Assembly: GCA_020650975.1 (NCBI GenBank)
Contig: JAIPMN010002223.1
Location: 9,481 to 35,235 of the forward strand
Length of the DNA stretch: 25,755 bases
From: Apostichopus californicus
Taxonomy: Eukaryota; Echinodermata; Holothuroidea; Aspidochirotida; Stichopodidae
Direction: 5' to 3'
The position numbers were made by a program, and so were the translations under genes. This document shows positions 7,800 to 18,790 of the stretch, one piece after another. The notes under the pieces were generated by a model. It ran no database searches, was not told where the DNA came from, and worked only from the letters and a program-made list of their open reading frames with translations. Numbering within the stretch: the first letter of the stretch is position 1; each line of letters opens with the position of its first letter.

Positions 7800-10700
7800 G
7801 TTATTTGACCTCGTCAGTTCTGCATACACTGGCACAGAAGTAATGTACGAACATACAGAGCAAAGCCCTAACAGTGAAATGTAAGCAATGGCATAATGTT
7901 CTCTACTCATCGTTGATCCACCTTGCGTCCTCAAATGTGTACGCCTCCGTGCCTTGTCTAGTTTGCCTGAATACCTACCACCAGTATTAAATAGTGCGAA
8001 GAGCACTGTAGGTGATTCCAGCGTATGGGACTTAATTTAATCATCACTTGTGTTCTAAACAGATGCTCTTTATCATCTTAAATTGACATAAATAGTAAAT
8101 TGTCATATTGTTTTGATCTGTACTCTCTTGATGCTGCGTCAGGATTGACTTACTTTTACAGATATAGAATATTAAGACAGACAAACTGAGTTGATGCCTT
8201 TTACCTATAAAGTAATTATATCATAAAAAATAGAGAGTACACATTGATGGTATAGAACAGGTCCCTGAAGTCCAGGGTAGAAGAAAAGAGTTTTACCTAT
8301 TTTGTACTACTGATTAACTTGAACTGTGTTATGTCAAGTGGACATCAAACCACAAAGCAAATACATATATATTACTTTACTGTGTGTTCTCTTATTGTGT
8401 TTGTGGCTGCCTTCAGTGGCTATATCAGCAAAGTAAAAATTTATATAGATTAAAATATGCTCTTTGAGTCAATTTGGATAAATGTCTCAATGCTATTCAA
8501 CACTATAACCCTGAAAATGGCATTACACATAAAACATGTGATTACAATACTTAATGGTTATTCAGTAAAGTGCTGAACTTCCTGAAGTGATGGAATTTTT
8601 TATTATAATGTCAACATTATTGGTTTGTTTCCAATAGCTCTGTTATTACTGTTTGTACAAGAAAACATTTTAGTCTTTGCATTATTAACAGAACTCAAAA
8701 AGCATCTTTAAGAATGAAGATGAAAGAATCTTTTCCTCAAACTACACCTGGTAGATATATATATATATCAGCCATGATGATTTATTCAGATCATTCATTG
8801 GAATAAAACACACCATTAACATACAGTGCATGTGTATGTGACTGGTAAAATCTTGCTGTTTCAACTGTCAAGGCCTTTCAGGGACTAGTGAATGCATTCA
8901 TGTCCACACAGAACACACGCTCATTGTTAAGTGCCCAGAACCTGGGTACAGTTGTATGCAGTAGAACCTTGTAGTTTTATCTTCCCTTTGAACCTTATGA
9001 GGCTGCTGTGGAAGATTGATGCCCTACTACCCAAATTTATCTGTATTGCCATGGTAACAGTATAAATGCAGATATCTAAAACACCTTGGAATTCTTCTTT
9101 CAGCTTCCCACATGTGAGTTACTTCACATTAACATGATTCGGTTGTAATCTCTAAAGGCTTCTAATAAATCTTGCTTGGATTTATCATGATACTTTTAAT
9201 ACATTAGACGTTTAGTCTTACGTATGCAGATATCTATCTAGTGACATGATTTAATTGAAATCTAATTATTCTGTGGGAGGTTTGTGTACTATACATGTGT
9301 GTTCCTTGTTAGATGAAATTAGTAATTAATGAGAGGTCAAAAAGTACAGTACAGTAGGCCTACGTTCACTCCACAAGTTCCTCAAATTTCTGCATTCAGT
9401 GTCTGCAAACATCATACATGTGACATACTGTAGTAAAATGATTTTAAAATGTTTGTGACATTTTCAAAGAAATTATATTCATGTTACCTTGTATGTTGCC
9501 CTACAGTTTTGAATCACCCTCAGTTTCACTATTGTAAGCACAGGTATTTCCACTCAAGACTGTTTAAAGCCACTGGTTGTTAGACTTTGCAACTTTAATG
9601 TCTCCCGTGCTACAAATATATCAGCAAATGATGCTTCAGTCGCTTTCTTACTGTCACAGCTTACTTTACTTGTACCTCAACTTAGGCTGCTTTTCAATAG
9701 TAGAACTAAATGATAGACTTGTTCTACATACTTTACTACTGTACTGTTGATCAACAGTAGGCTTTAGCTCTGGCAATATTTTGCCATCTGATTAAACCAT
9801 CTTGAGAAGGAATTAATTCTTAATGTTAAAGTATTTATAAACAAGTCGGGTAAAATTTAAGGAAAGTGAGTCACTTGTAATATTTAGTCATATCTGAGCC
9901 GAGGTTTGGAAAATAACAGTTTGTTTGTTGTATGAGTCTATAACTCAATGGTTTCATTCTTTATTCAATGAGCAGTTGATTTTTCACCAGCAGAATTGAG
10001 ACACATTTAAAAAAAAAAAATTCTCCACTCAGATTGTTGTCACGAATACATTTCCATTTATATAATTATATGTGAATGGCTGTTTTCCTATTCATTTTTT
10101 TTATGTTGAACTCATTATTAAGAGTTTTAACACCTGATAACGATAGCAATAAAGAGTAAAAAAGGCCTGCAGGTGTATTAATATTTACCATGTTACTTGC
10201 CAGTGGTGATATGTAGTGCACCCAAGACCCCACCACACTCCCATTAGAACTTTGTGTCTTACCTTCACTCTGTACCATTCATAATACTCCAGTGCTGTGA
10301 AAATTATTACACACTTTTTGACCCATTGTCAATGCTGTCCGTCAGTAAATCTTCCAGATTTCTCGGTCAGACAGTGAACAAAACAGGCAAGATATTGGAA
10401 AAAATAGTCAGGCCTTTATAGGATTTGAATGATTTATGGATGTATTGTCTGAGCTCAACAGTGGATGGAATAATTAAACCCATTGTTGTCTAAGTTATTG
10501 TATTAAGTACTGTAGACCATGATGATGATGAATATATACCTTACTATGTACAGTGTTGTGTATGGTATAAGTTCAGTCAGTCTACCTTACAACTGTATGT
10601 ATAGTGTTTTGCATGGTATTGGTAAAAGTTTAACAAGATTACTGTATAGGTGGTAGCTAGCTATTCAGTACTGTGTGAAAAGTTTGTCAAGCCTGCCAGG

Positions 10701-11245
10701 AAATCATTTTACTGTGCACTGTTTTGAAGTGTATTCATTTCAATGCGCACAGTGGGTAAAAATTCTTATGGTAACATACCGGAAGGCTGTTCTAGATAAG
10801 AAAATAGGGGTACATGATCTTAGCTTTTGTATATATAGCAATCTTGCCAATTTTTGGCAAGATGATAAAAAAAAATACACACTACATCACTTGCAAATCA
10901 TTTACATAATGCTGTTTTCCTATGCATACTGTATGCAGTATTTCTTGATAAAACAACCGTGGAAGACTTTTCTCAAACATTGCACAATACCTCCCAGACA
11001 GGGACAACAGAGCTGCTGTACCATTTGATAATGTTCAGTACTGTAAGGGTGTAACAGTTGTATCAGAAGTCCTGGTTTTGGCTGAAGTTGAAATCAATGT
11101 AAACAGGTCAATTTGGCTGATCATATAAAACCTTCAGAAGGCACAGCAACGCTGTTTATCAAGAACAAACAGCAGTACAGTACAAAATTCTATACACTGT
11201 TTGTAAAATGCATATATCCATATCGCCAAATATTTAAACAGAACT
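7800..11245. other. Gene-free intron-like stretch
   Basis: I found no domain-bearing frame. Small features are a TA repeat (8755-8768), the 10-bp palindrome GTAGGCCTAC (9354-9363), GTGAGTCAC (9866-9874), an A run (10,008-10,020) and many ACTGTA/TACAGT words, especially 9340-9770 and 10,500-11,360. The frame at 10,675-11,028 is not recognisable as a protein. Confidence 0.5.
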
Positions 11246-11250
11246 TTTGA

Positions 11251-11275
11251 GGGGTGTGTGGGGTTGGGGGAAGGG
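11251..11275 (+). repeat. G-quadruplex motif, plus strand
   Basis: Four G tracts (GGGG, GGGG, GGGGG, GGG) are separated by loops of 5, 2 and 2 bases. A further G-rich block follows to about 11,315. This meets the usual G3+N1-7 pattern for an intramolecular quadruplex. Confidence 0.7.
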
Positions 11276-11345
11276 TTTTAGTAGATCCTGGAAGTGGGGT
11301 GGGAGGTGAGGGGTGTTCTTATTATTGCTGTGTACAGTGTATGAT

Positions 11346-12697
11346 CGTCAACTAATACAGTACATTGAGGCTTTTATATTTTTGGGAGTTTTATAGAACT
11401 TTGTATCAATTCTATGCAAGTCCTGATACAAGGTTCTTTAGGTTGGATTTTTCTCTTCAAAATTTCAAACTGGAGACTGATGCTGATTGTCGTATGAAAT
11501 TTTCATGAAGACTTCAGTGATGATGTTTCATAACACAGCTCATTCTTTGATCACATATATTTATTCAATTTACGTCTCACATGTGATTAATACTTATGAA
11601 GAAAATATGTCTGGCTGATGGAAATGCAGAAAACGAAAAGGAATCATGCAGTACTCTTTACCTGTTTTTTTGCTGGTGAAAAGGAACATAAATTGGGAGA
11701 TTGTCCCGTAGTTTGATAGATTGTTATCTTATTTTGAGTAATCCTAGTTAAACTAGGTTTAGTATTAATTTAACTGACTTTCAAGCCACTGAATAATGTG
11801 GACTTAATACATTTGCAGGCATAGAACACATATACTTCCACAGATAAATTGATCTGCCATCCATGCACAGTGTGCATTGCATTGTACCCAATTCTGTTGG
11901 GTCTGGTTTTCAAGTATGTGTGGGTAGAATTCAAAAGTTTATTTGGTGTGGTTGCCATGGGAATTTTTGTTTATACGCGCTTTGTTTATTTTCATATTCT
12001 GTACTATGTAAAAGGAGCTTGCAGAATTTTTACAGACAGGAATCGGCAGGTCGAAACCAATGTAAAGTTTATTTGTTTCTTGGTTTCCTTCTTGCAATTT
12101 TTTCCCCTGTTACTCCTTTAAAGTTGTAAGTCACTCATGTAGTAATGAAAAAGTGTTTGGTGTTCAAACTTACCGAACATATGATGCCTATCATCCAGAG
12201 CTCTCTATTAAAAGTCATATTGTTGACAATTGTCTGTGACCTTAGAGGATAAATTTTGGCTGTTTTGATTGGTCAGTTTCCTTGGTCCTATTTCAATGAG
12301 GGGTTTAGGACTTAACAGCTTAAAGCAGGATTCAGGATTCAACTTTTTTAATCTCCTAATATGTGACCATTTGTGCAGATTTTGTATGACAATGATGATG
12401 ATGTTGTTGTTCTGTGTGTTTTTCTGCTTGGAGTGAAATAAAAGAACTTCTAAGTTTACACATTTTTGGTACACAGGCCTTTCCTAGTAGACAATCAGTT
12501 TGTTCACAGTAATTCTCAAGTTGATAATTATTCCATATATATCATTTGGCAGGTATAGTATATGATCTTGAGTGAAACTTAAAACCCATAATAAACTTAA
12601 ATTACTATAGACATATGAAGACATAATAAGGCCTGGAATTGACCAACAGCTTTGATTACAAATGACCATGGTGTCCTGAAGTTTGAGAGCATACCAA
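11346..12697. other. Nothing recognisable
   Basis: Intron-like. Overlapping frames at 11,849-12,129 lack a recognisable domain. Confidence 0.45.
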
Positions 12698-12716
12698 CCC
12701 TCCCCACCCCCATCCC
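12698..12716 (-). repeat. G-quadruplex motif, minus strand
   Basis: The plus strand reads CCC-T-CCCC-A-CCCCC-AT-CCC, so the minus strand has four G tracts with loops of 1-2 bases, which is very favourable for quadruplex folding. Confidence 0.7.
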
Positions 12717-14050
12717 AATCTGCTACAACGAATTTATTCTGTCCAGTAAACAGTTTTGTATCAAACATACTAGGCCATTGCCCCTAACTGAAGAACCAAG
12801 TTCACTATACAAACTGTATAATGTTTGAAAACATTTGATGTTAACTTGAATCAATTTAAATTGTGTACACTGTCTCTACAGTACAGTATTAATACTGGTT
12901 CTCTCTCTTTCTCTCTTCCCAAGCCTCGTATCACTAGACATAATTTGATGCTACCTCTCAAGAGTGGTCGCAACCGCTTGGCTTGGCTCATAATTGATCA
13001 AGTATATTACAAATCTGTCCCAAGATTAAACCCAGAAATTTTAATGTGCTTAACTTTAATGTTTCATTTGCAATATTGTGAAGACTATGCATAATTAGCC
13101 TTCCTTGGGTGTCATGTTGGTGGAGTAAAATAAAAGGGTATATATTCTGATACTTTATGAATCAAGAATTTTTTTGGTAATTATTGAGTAAAAGTATAAT
13201 AATATCAGATATTGGCAAATTAGGGCAAAAAGTTGGGGTTTTAAGAGAAAGATATAAAATAATATAATGATGCATCATGCAAGTATAGTATTGTCTGCAC
13301 ATTAAATGTCAGTAAATTGTAACATTCATAGGCGGTGTACACATATGCTTTTGAAGGTAGAACTGCCGAGCAAGGTTAACCTATTTTCCAGGGAAATGTC
13401 CCACCTATGGTTGTTCACCTTGAATAAAAGTTAAACTTGAGTGCTTCACCTCTTTGCCTGACAATAATGATAGCATCAAAGTCATGGACTTTGTGTAAGT
13501 CCTGCACATTAGAAAAAAACCAAAAAAAAATCCCTCTTTGGGAGATTTGCAAAGATGGTAAGGGACTAGCATTGACATTTTGCCCTTTTCATGCTTGTAA
13601 CCGGGAAAGCTGTTTTAGCTGTCTGATTTCCTATTTTGGCTTCACTTCCTTTAAAAGCTTTCCAAAAAGAGGCCTGGTTGGAAGAAGCGGGGTATTGATT
13701 GAAATCCAGCTGGCTTTGGGAGGTCATGTCAAGGATTTTTGAAAGGATTTGGTATTTTGGTTTACAAGATTTTGAAATATCAGACAACATTTTCATTGAT
13801 TCCTTTTGACCTTTTTTTGTAATTTTCGGCTTAAATTATACGTTTTACACAAAGAAGTCAATAGATGGGCTTAGAATCGTTAAACTTCAAAAGTTTTATA
13901 CATTTTGGTGGCAAGTTTTGAACATTTTTGAAACAAAATGAACACAATACCTATATTAAGAGTAATTGGCCATCTTTGAAAACTGTAAGCTATACAAACA
14001 GCTTTTCAATCCATGATTTTCTTTTTTTAGTAGGGATAGAAGACAGGCAG
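12717..14050. other. No gene recognised
   Basis: Frames at 12,825-13,094, 13,437-13,742 (plus) and 13,566-13,796 (minus) show no motif I know, and the last two overlap on opposite strands. Nothing else stands out. Confidence 0.45.
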
Positions 14051-14054
14051 TAGA

Positions 14055-14107
14055 GGGGGGGGGGGTTGGTTAGAAGGGGTTGGGCAGGGAAGAAGAGGTG
14101 GGGAGGA
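14055..14107 (+). repeat. G11 run and G-rich block
   Basis: An 11-base G run (14,055-14,065) is followed by GGGG, GGG, GGG and GGGG tracts to about 14,106. It has quadruplex potential. Confidence 0.6.
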
Positions 14108-14421
14108 TAAAAGTGATGGGTTGAAATGATTCCTGACAACGGGAGCAAAGTTCACAGCAAAGTTTGTTAGTGTTGCCAGAAGTGGTATGCTCAAAATGTT
14201 TTGATGGGTGGGGAGGGAACGGAGAGCATTGCAGAATGAAACGTTGCTGGTATATTATTTCAGTATTCACAAGAATTATGGGATTTCAGACTGGGGGACA
14301 GTTCTTTGCCTCCCTCCCCATACTTCCATTCCCTTCTTAAGTACCTTGCATCCAACTGTCCAATTTTGTGTTAACCCTGATGGTATCCTTGTAACATTTT
14401 TTCACACTTTAGCCTGCTGTT

Positions 14422-14434
14422 TGACCTATGACCC
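14422..14434 (-). promoter_or_regulatory. DR1-like nuclear receptor motif
   Basis: TGACCT-A-TGACCC on the plus strand equals GGGTCA-T-AGGTCA on the minus strand, a DR1 arrangement typical of RXR/HNF4/COUP-TF sites. It is a motif match only. Confidence 0.3.
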
Positions 14435-15406
14435 AAATTTCCCATTACACACCCTTCTCCACGTACTGTACGGTCCATCCATTGAGAGAGTACATGATTG
14501 ATTTGCATGCAATACAGTAGTAGTACCACATAGTATATGTTATTTCCCTCAAGGTCAAAAATAGAATATTCCCAAGTTCTTTACGTCTTAGTTAAAGTAA
14601 TTCTAACATACTATGTAAAGCGCTCTGTAAATTTCATTTTGACACCTGTAGTCCTTTCATTAGTGCCATACAATTCATATATGACAATCACCTGTTGTTC
14701 TCTATGTCAAACAGAACACTTTTGTTCCTAGTAGAGGATCTGTATAATTGCAAGGCTGCATTTACTTACTGTAGACGAACAGTACAAAAAAAGTTCCCTT
14801 TTTATGCGCTGATTTTATAAATTCCTATACTTACAATGTTTCAGTAGGTACAATCAAAGATGAAAATATTGAGTTTACAATTCCTCCACATCAAATCACA
14901 TTAAAGAAAGCATCAATTGATGCTTTGAATTAAAGTGGGATGTCACCATTTTTCCTGACCTTGGGTTACAACCCATTTGATATAATCTTGATATTAAAAA
15001 CATAATTATATTTGTGATTGTGTTCCATATCAGTAGAAAGGAATGCAAAGTATTTATATATGGAACCCCCAACATGCCACTGTTATCAAGTAGTTATTGG
15101 TTTGAGCAGTGAGTCACAGTGTTTGTAAACAGGTGTCACACTTGACTTCTACAGTAGTGTTAGGTTCACTGTGCTGTGTGTACATAGAGTTATTTTGGGC
15201 CACTGATGGAATCCTCAAGTGGCTACATTATGTCAGGATTTTAATTAGCCACACCCAATAGAGTAAGCATTCCTGTTCACACCTGTCCTCATTTTCCAAG
15301 TATCTGTGTCTATGTTAATGGAGGGGTTTGCTAAAGGTAATTTGTGTAATTCTATTCAATGATGGAGCTGCAAGGGCTTTCAACATTGTTCATACTGCAT
15401 GCAGTG
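14435..15406. other. Nothing recognisable apart from a GTGAGTCAC site
   Basis: The region is strongly CpG-poor, notably 14,900-15,300. GTGAGTCAC occurs at 15,109-15,117. Confidence 0.45.
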
Positions 15407-15421
15407 TGACCCCTGTGACCT
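15407..15421 (-). promoter_or_regulatory. DR3-like motif
   Basis: TGACCC-CTG-TGACCT gives AGGTCA-CAG-GGGTCA on the minus strand, a 3-base-spaced direct repeat of the kind bound by VDR-type receptors. It is a motif match only. Confidence 0.25.
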
Positions 15422-15590
15422 AGTATACACCCTTCACCCCATCTTACTGTACCTACCACAGGTGCTACAATTCTGTAATGTTATGGCTCGCTAAACTACC
15501 TCAATGTATACAAATACAGTAGTGTGTGTTCCCTGAAAAACCACTTTACATGGAGATCTGCACACACTAGAGATATTAACAACAACGGAC

Positions 15591-15663
15591 GGTGTTAAAC
15601 CGTGTGTTAAACCGTGTGTTAAACCGTGTGTTAAACCGTGTGTTAAACCGTGTGTTAAACCGT
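15591..15663 (+). repeat. 12-bp minisatellite, about six copies
   Basis: The unit CGTGTGTTAAAC is repeated five times without error at 15,601-15,660. A partial copy lies before it (GGTGTTAAAC) and CGT after it. Zero divergence between copies points to recent expansion or slippage. Confidence 0.95.
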
Positions 15664-15847
15664 ACTGTGCATATGAATGTTTGTTCTACATTTCAGAATT
15701 ATGCAAATTTGTCTGTGAATCACAGCACTAGCCTACGATGTTTTACCAACAGTATGACAGCCTGTATGTGACATTTTTAAAGCCGGATCTCGTGAATGCA
15801 ACTGTCATTACATACTGTAATCTTCCAATTTATTATTAACTCACTAG

Positions 15848-15897
15848 TGGGGATGGTTGAGGGAGGGGTGAGGGAGGGGTGTGTAGAGGGGTTGGGG
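15848..15897 (+). repeat. Tandem G-quadruplex motif
   Basis: Two copies of AGGGAGGGGTG lie around 15,860-15,880, with GGGG-TT-GGGG further on. Tracts GGG-A-GGGG-TGA-GGG-A-GGGG have loops of 1, 3 and 1 bases, so this is a very strong quadruplex candidate on the plus strand. Confidence 0.75.
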
Positions 15898-16879
15898 ATT
15901 CATAGAAGACTTGCAACTGAATTAAGTCTGCTGAGTTCAAATGATGAGTTCATCTGGTTTGACTGAATATTAAGTTTATCAGCTAAGAGTCCTTATCTGC
16001 ATTTCTAAATAACTGTCCATTGTTTTTCAATTATAAACTCAAGGAAGAAAAGTAACAAACTAACCAGAATTTCAATACTTAGTGAGGTTTAATGAAACTA
16101 TTTTAAAGCCGTAATACGTGTTATTGGATTTGTCGACTTAATTAAGTTTCAATTTCTTCTAAGATAAGATCCAGTCCACTGTTCCTTGAGGGAAGATGAT
16201 TAACCGTGCCTACAGTGCTTCATACCTGCCTACTGTACCTACAGTAAACGTAGAAAATAGGCAAACTGTTCTATATCTGGTGAAAGTTCAATTATGAACG
16301 TAAAAGAACTAAAAGGTAATAAAGTTAAAAGAAAACAAGGAAATAACAAGGAAGTATCATTAATATATATAGCCAACATTTTGAATTAGATACGTGTCAA
16401 TATGGCCAGCCAGACTACCAGCTTCTGCTAAAAACATAACATTTTCTCCTATTTACTGAACATGACGCATCCACCTGCTGTTGGTCGGTCGTGGAGATGT
16501 CAGGACTTAGTCATCGGGGATCTTTATGAACTTTAAAGCAGTATATTGACATGAATTATCTCTTATTCTGCAGTATTCTTTCCATAGGAATGCACTTCAT
16601 TATCAAACTCAGCTGATCAACTAACTAATGCAATTATTTGCCCTCATCCCAACCTTCTCCACTCCTCCTACCACACATTACTATGTGGATACTTTTTAAA
16701 TTGTGAAATATTCAAATTTGGCTTCAAGGTTGGTCATTGATTTTTTTTGGCCACATGTTAAATATTAAGTTGTTGACAATACTGTCGATCACATGCTTAT
16801 CAGCTGTGGTCGTAATTATTATTATTTTTTTGTTGTTGTCACTAACTGAAGATTTATGACAGTAATATTAGCTTACCAG
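15898..16879. other. Nothing recognisable
   Basis: AT-rich intron-like sequence with several ACTGTA/TACAGT words near 16,210-16,245. Confidence 0.45.
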
Positions 16880-16965
16880 TTGCAAGCAGTTGAGCTAAAG
16901 ATGGATAGCGTTTGTAACCACGTTGGTACTAGAAGGAAATTAGTAACACAAGAGACGTATCTGTT

Positions 16966-17222
16966 ATGACTTCCTTACTGTACTGTATGTACTCGTGTAA
17001 ACAATTTCATTGGCAAATTGCGCTGTGCCTGAAGTTTCTAGATATTTACTTCGCTCCTCTCTTACCTGTCTCCCACTCCACATCTGCACTTTCACATCTA
17101 CCTAACTACGCATTGCAATTGTTTAGCACTGCGCCCTCGCTCCCTGGGCCCCGTCCACTTACACCTCATTCCGAATCGACCACTTACGAAGAAACTATAC
17201 ACATTTTGTTAGCGACAAACCA
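16966..17222 (+). other. Possible alternative exon in a CpG-richer island
   Basis: From ATG at 16,966 an 85-codon frame runs to 17,222. There it meets CCA|GTAAGTTT, a consensus splice donor whose TAA would otherwise end the frame. About 15 CpG fall in 16,880-17,280, whereas the neighbours are CpG-poor. The peptide has no domain I recognise; its middle part is Ser/Pro/Leu-rich, with TAPSLPGPRPLTPHSE near residues 58-73. Joined to the exon at 24,746 the frame would stop after about eight codons, so it does not simply extend that exon. It may be chance. Confidence 0.15.
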
Positions 17223-17278
17223 GTAAGTTTTGGGGAGTACAAATGATGTGAGGGCACCAAACAAGGGTAAAATTAGAC

Positions 17279-17320
17279 GAAAGAAAGAAGAGGGAGGGGG
17301 AGGAGGGGGGGGGGGGAGAA
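17279..17320 (+). repeat. 42-base homopurine tract with G11
   Basis: Only A and G occur from 17,279 to 17,320, shifting from GAAA units to G-rich units and a G11 run (17,306-17,316). Such tracts can form triplex (H-DNA) or quadruplex structures. Confidence 0.8.
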
Positions 17321-17322
17321 TG

Positions 17323-18079
17323 CAACCAAGCAGCAAACTGTGAAGTTGTTCTTATTGTATAGTTTATGTTTGATCTAGCAATTGTACAGTACACACTGTT
17401 CAGGCAGTCTGTACACGGAACAATTTCAATGAATCAACACGCGGAATGAGGTCTGCTGTTTTGGAGGGAAGTCCTTTTTTCATGATTCGTTTTCATGATA
17501 TGTGTGACTCATACTGTAAAGTTAGCATACAGTAGCTGCATCATACAGTTGTACTCCCTGCAGGAATTATAAACAGTGATTAGCATTGAAGTGGCTGAGT
17601 ATAATATATATCCCCAGTGGGTATGTGCATGAACTTTCCTCCAGTTTGTGAGTTGTGTTAGCTTCCATACAAAAGTGTTCCATTCAAACTGCAGTTTTCA
17701 AAATTTATGCTGAAAGGTTGAATAATTAACTGTTGGCTTAACTTAAAAAAAACTTTGATGTAAAAAAAAGGAAAAATGTAACTTATAGGGAAGGTTTAAT
17801 TATTATGTTGGTGTACAGGAAGTAGCTGAATATATTTGGCTTCGACATGTATGCTAATATTACATTGGAAGTGAACTTTGACTGAACTTAGTGTGCAATA
17901 TTTGACAGTTGAGCAATTCATATGGTGCATTGACAGCATGATACACTTAGCCATCATAATGTGGTTGAAATGGTGGAAAGTTTGAAAAATGAACTTTTTT
18001 ATCTCCAGGAACTGGAACTGTACTTCATACAAAGTTCCCCTGTCACATTTAATTTGAAAGGATTCTTCAACTTCTGTGC
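17323..18079. other. Nothing recognisable
   Basis: Intron-like. A TGACTCA (AP-1 core) lies near 17,504. No credible frame. Confidence 0.45.
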
Positions 18080-18092
18080 AGGTCACAGGTCA
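18080..18092 (+). promoter_or_regulatory. Perfect DR1 motif AGGTCACAGGTCA
   Basis: Two exact AGGTCA half-sites are separated by one base, the canonical DR1 of RXR heterodimers, HNF4 and COUP-TF. It does not align with the ~145-bp repeat family found 0.5 kb downstream, so it may be independent. Binding is not shown. Confidence 0.4.
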
Positions 18093-18596
18093 ATATGTTT
18101 GAAATTAGAAACCTTTGTGTAGTCTATTTCTCGTGAAGTGGATTTCCAACCATAAGTACAAAAAGTTTGTTGTGTTTTATAGTATACAGTACATCTCTTT
18201 GTCCAGGGTTAGTAATACAACAAAACTACTTGTACTCACTCTGGTGATCCACTTTACTGGCTTGGTAAGTAGTAGCACCTGGGACAGTGGTCACTCTGGT
18301 TTTTTAATTCACTTGTGACAATTTCCAACATTTTTCAAAACTTGTTCAATTTTTTTGCGTAAAGCAATAGGAATCGATGCAGTGGTGTATATCTCATGTG
18401 TGAGGGTGTGTGTACTGTACAGTGTGTGCGTATGGTATATTGAATGCCATGGCTTGTTTACTACAGACAAGATAACGCAGCATGCATTTAAGCTCACATG
18501 AACATGATTGTATGCAAGCTATGATTGTCGCTAGTACTGTATGTACTATTGTACTGCAGATATCACTTAGTAAGTTATCAATTGCTTTAGTTATAG
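18093..18596. other. No gene; short TG-rich patch
   Basis: A GTGTGAGGGTGTGTGT-type patch at about 18,396-18,430 contains TACTGTACAGT. A consensus-like GGTAAGTAG donor word occurs near 18,265 without a matching exon. Confidence 0.4.
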
Positions 18597-18790
18597 AGTG
18601 AGGTCAGAGGTCATTTGAGGTAACCAGCGGCCAAAATACGAATATCTTATAAACAAGCTTTCTCAACCAGTACCGCTTTGGTTAAATTTAATAGTTTGTT
18701 GGTTTTGTGCCCATTAATTGACTTCTAGCCCTCTAGTATCTTATGGTGGACAGAAAAGGTCAGTTGAGGTCATTAATAGGCAAATGCAGA
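18597..18790 (+). repeat. Diverged copy of the 195-640 tandem repeat family
   Basis: Unit 1 has AGGTCA at 18,601 and 18,608, then AGGTAA at 18,618 and CGGCCA at 18,628, followed by ATCTTATAAACAAG and TCTCAACC. This is the same order and the same 1-4-4 half-site spacing as at 296-328. About 149 bases later a second unit has GGTGGACAGAAAAGGTCA and a perfect DR4, AGGTCA-GTTG-AGGTCA (18,757-18,772). Confidence 0.7.

Noticed and set aside
7488-7808. 106-codon plus-strand frame
   Set aside because: It runs through the GATCAAG minisatellite and a G14 run; its end is repeat-derived.
10675-11028. 117-codon plus-strand frame
   Set aside because: It lies in intron-like sequence with in-frame ACTGTA words, shows no recognisable motif, and has no splice or promoter context.
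13437-13796. Opposite-strand frames of 101 and 76 codons
   Set aside because: They overlap on opposite strands and have no known domain; frames of this length are expected by chance in 26 kb.
15591-15663. CRISPR-like array
   Set aside because: The 12-bp units are directly contiguous with no spacers, and the DNA is eukaryotic; it is a minisatellite.
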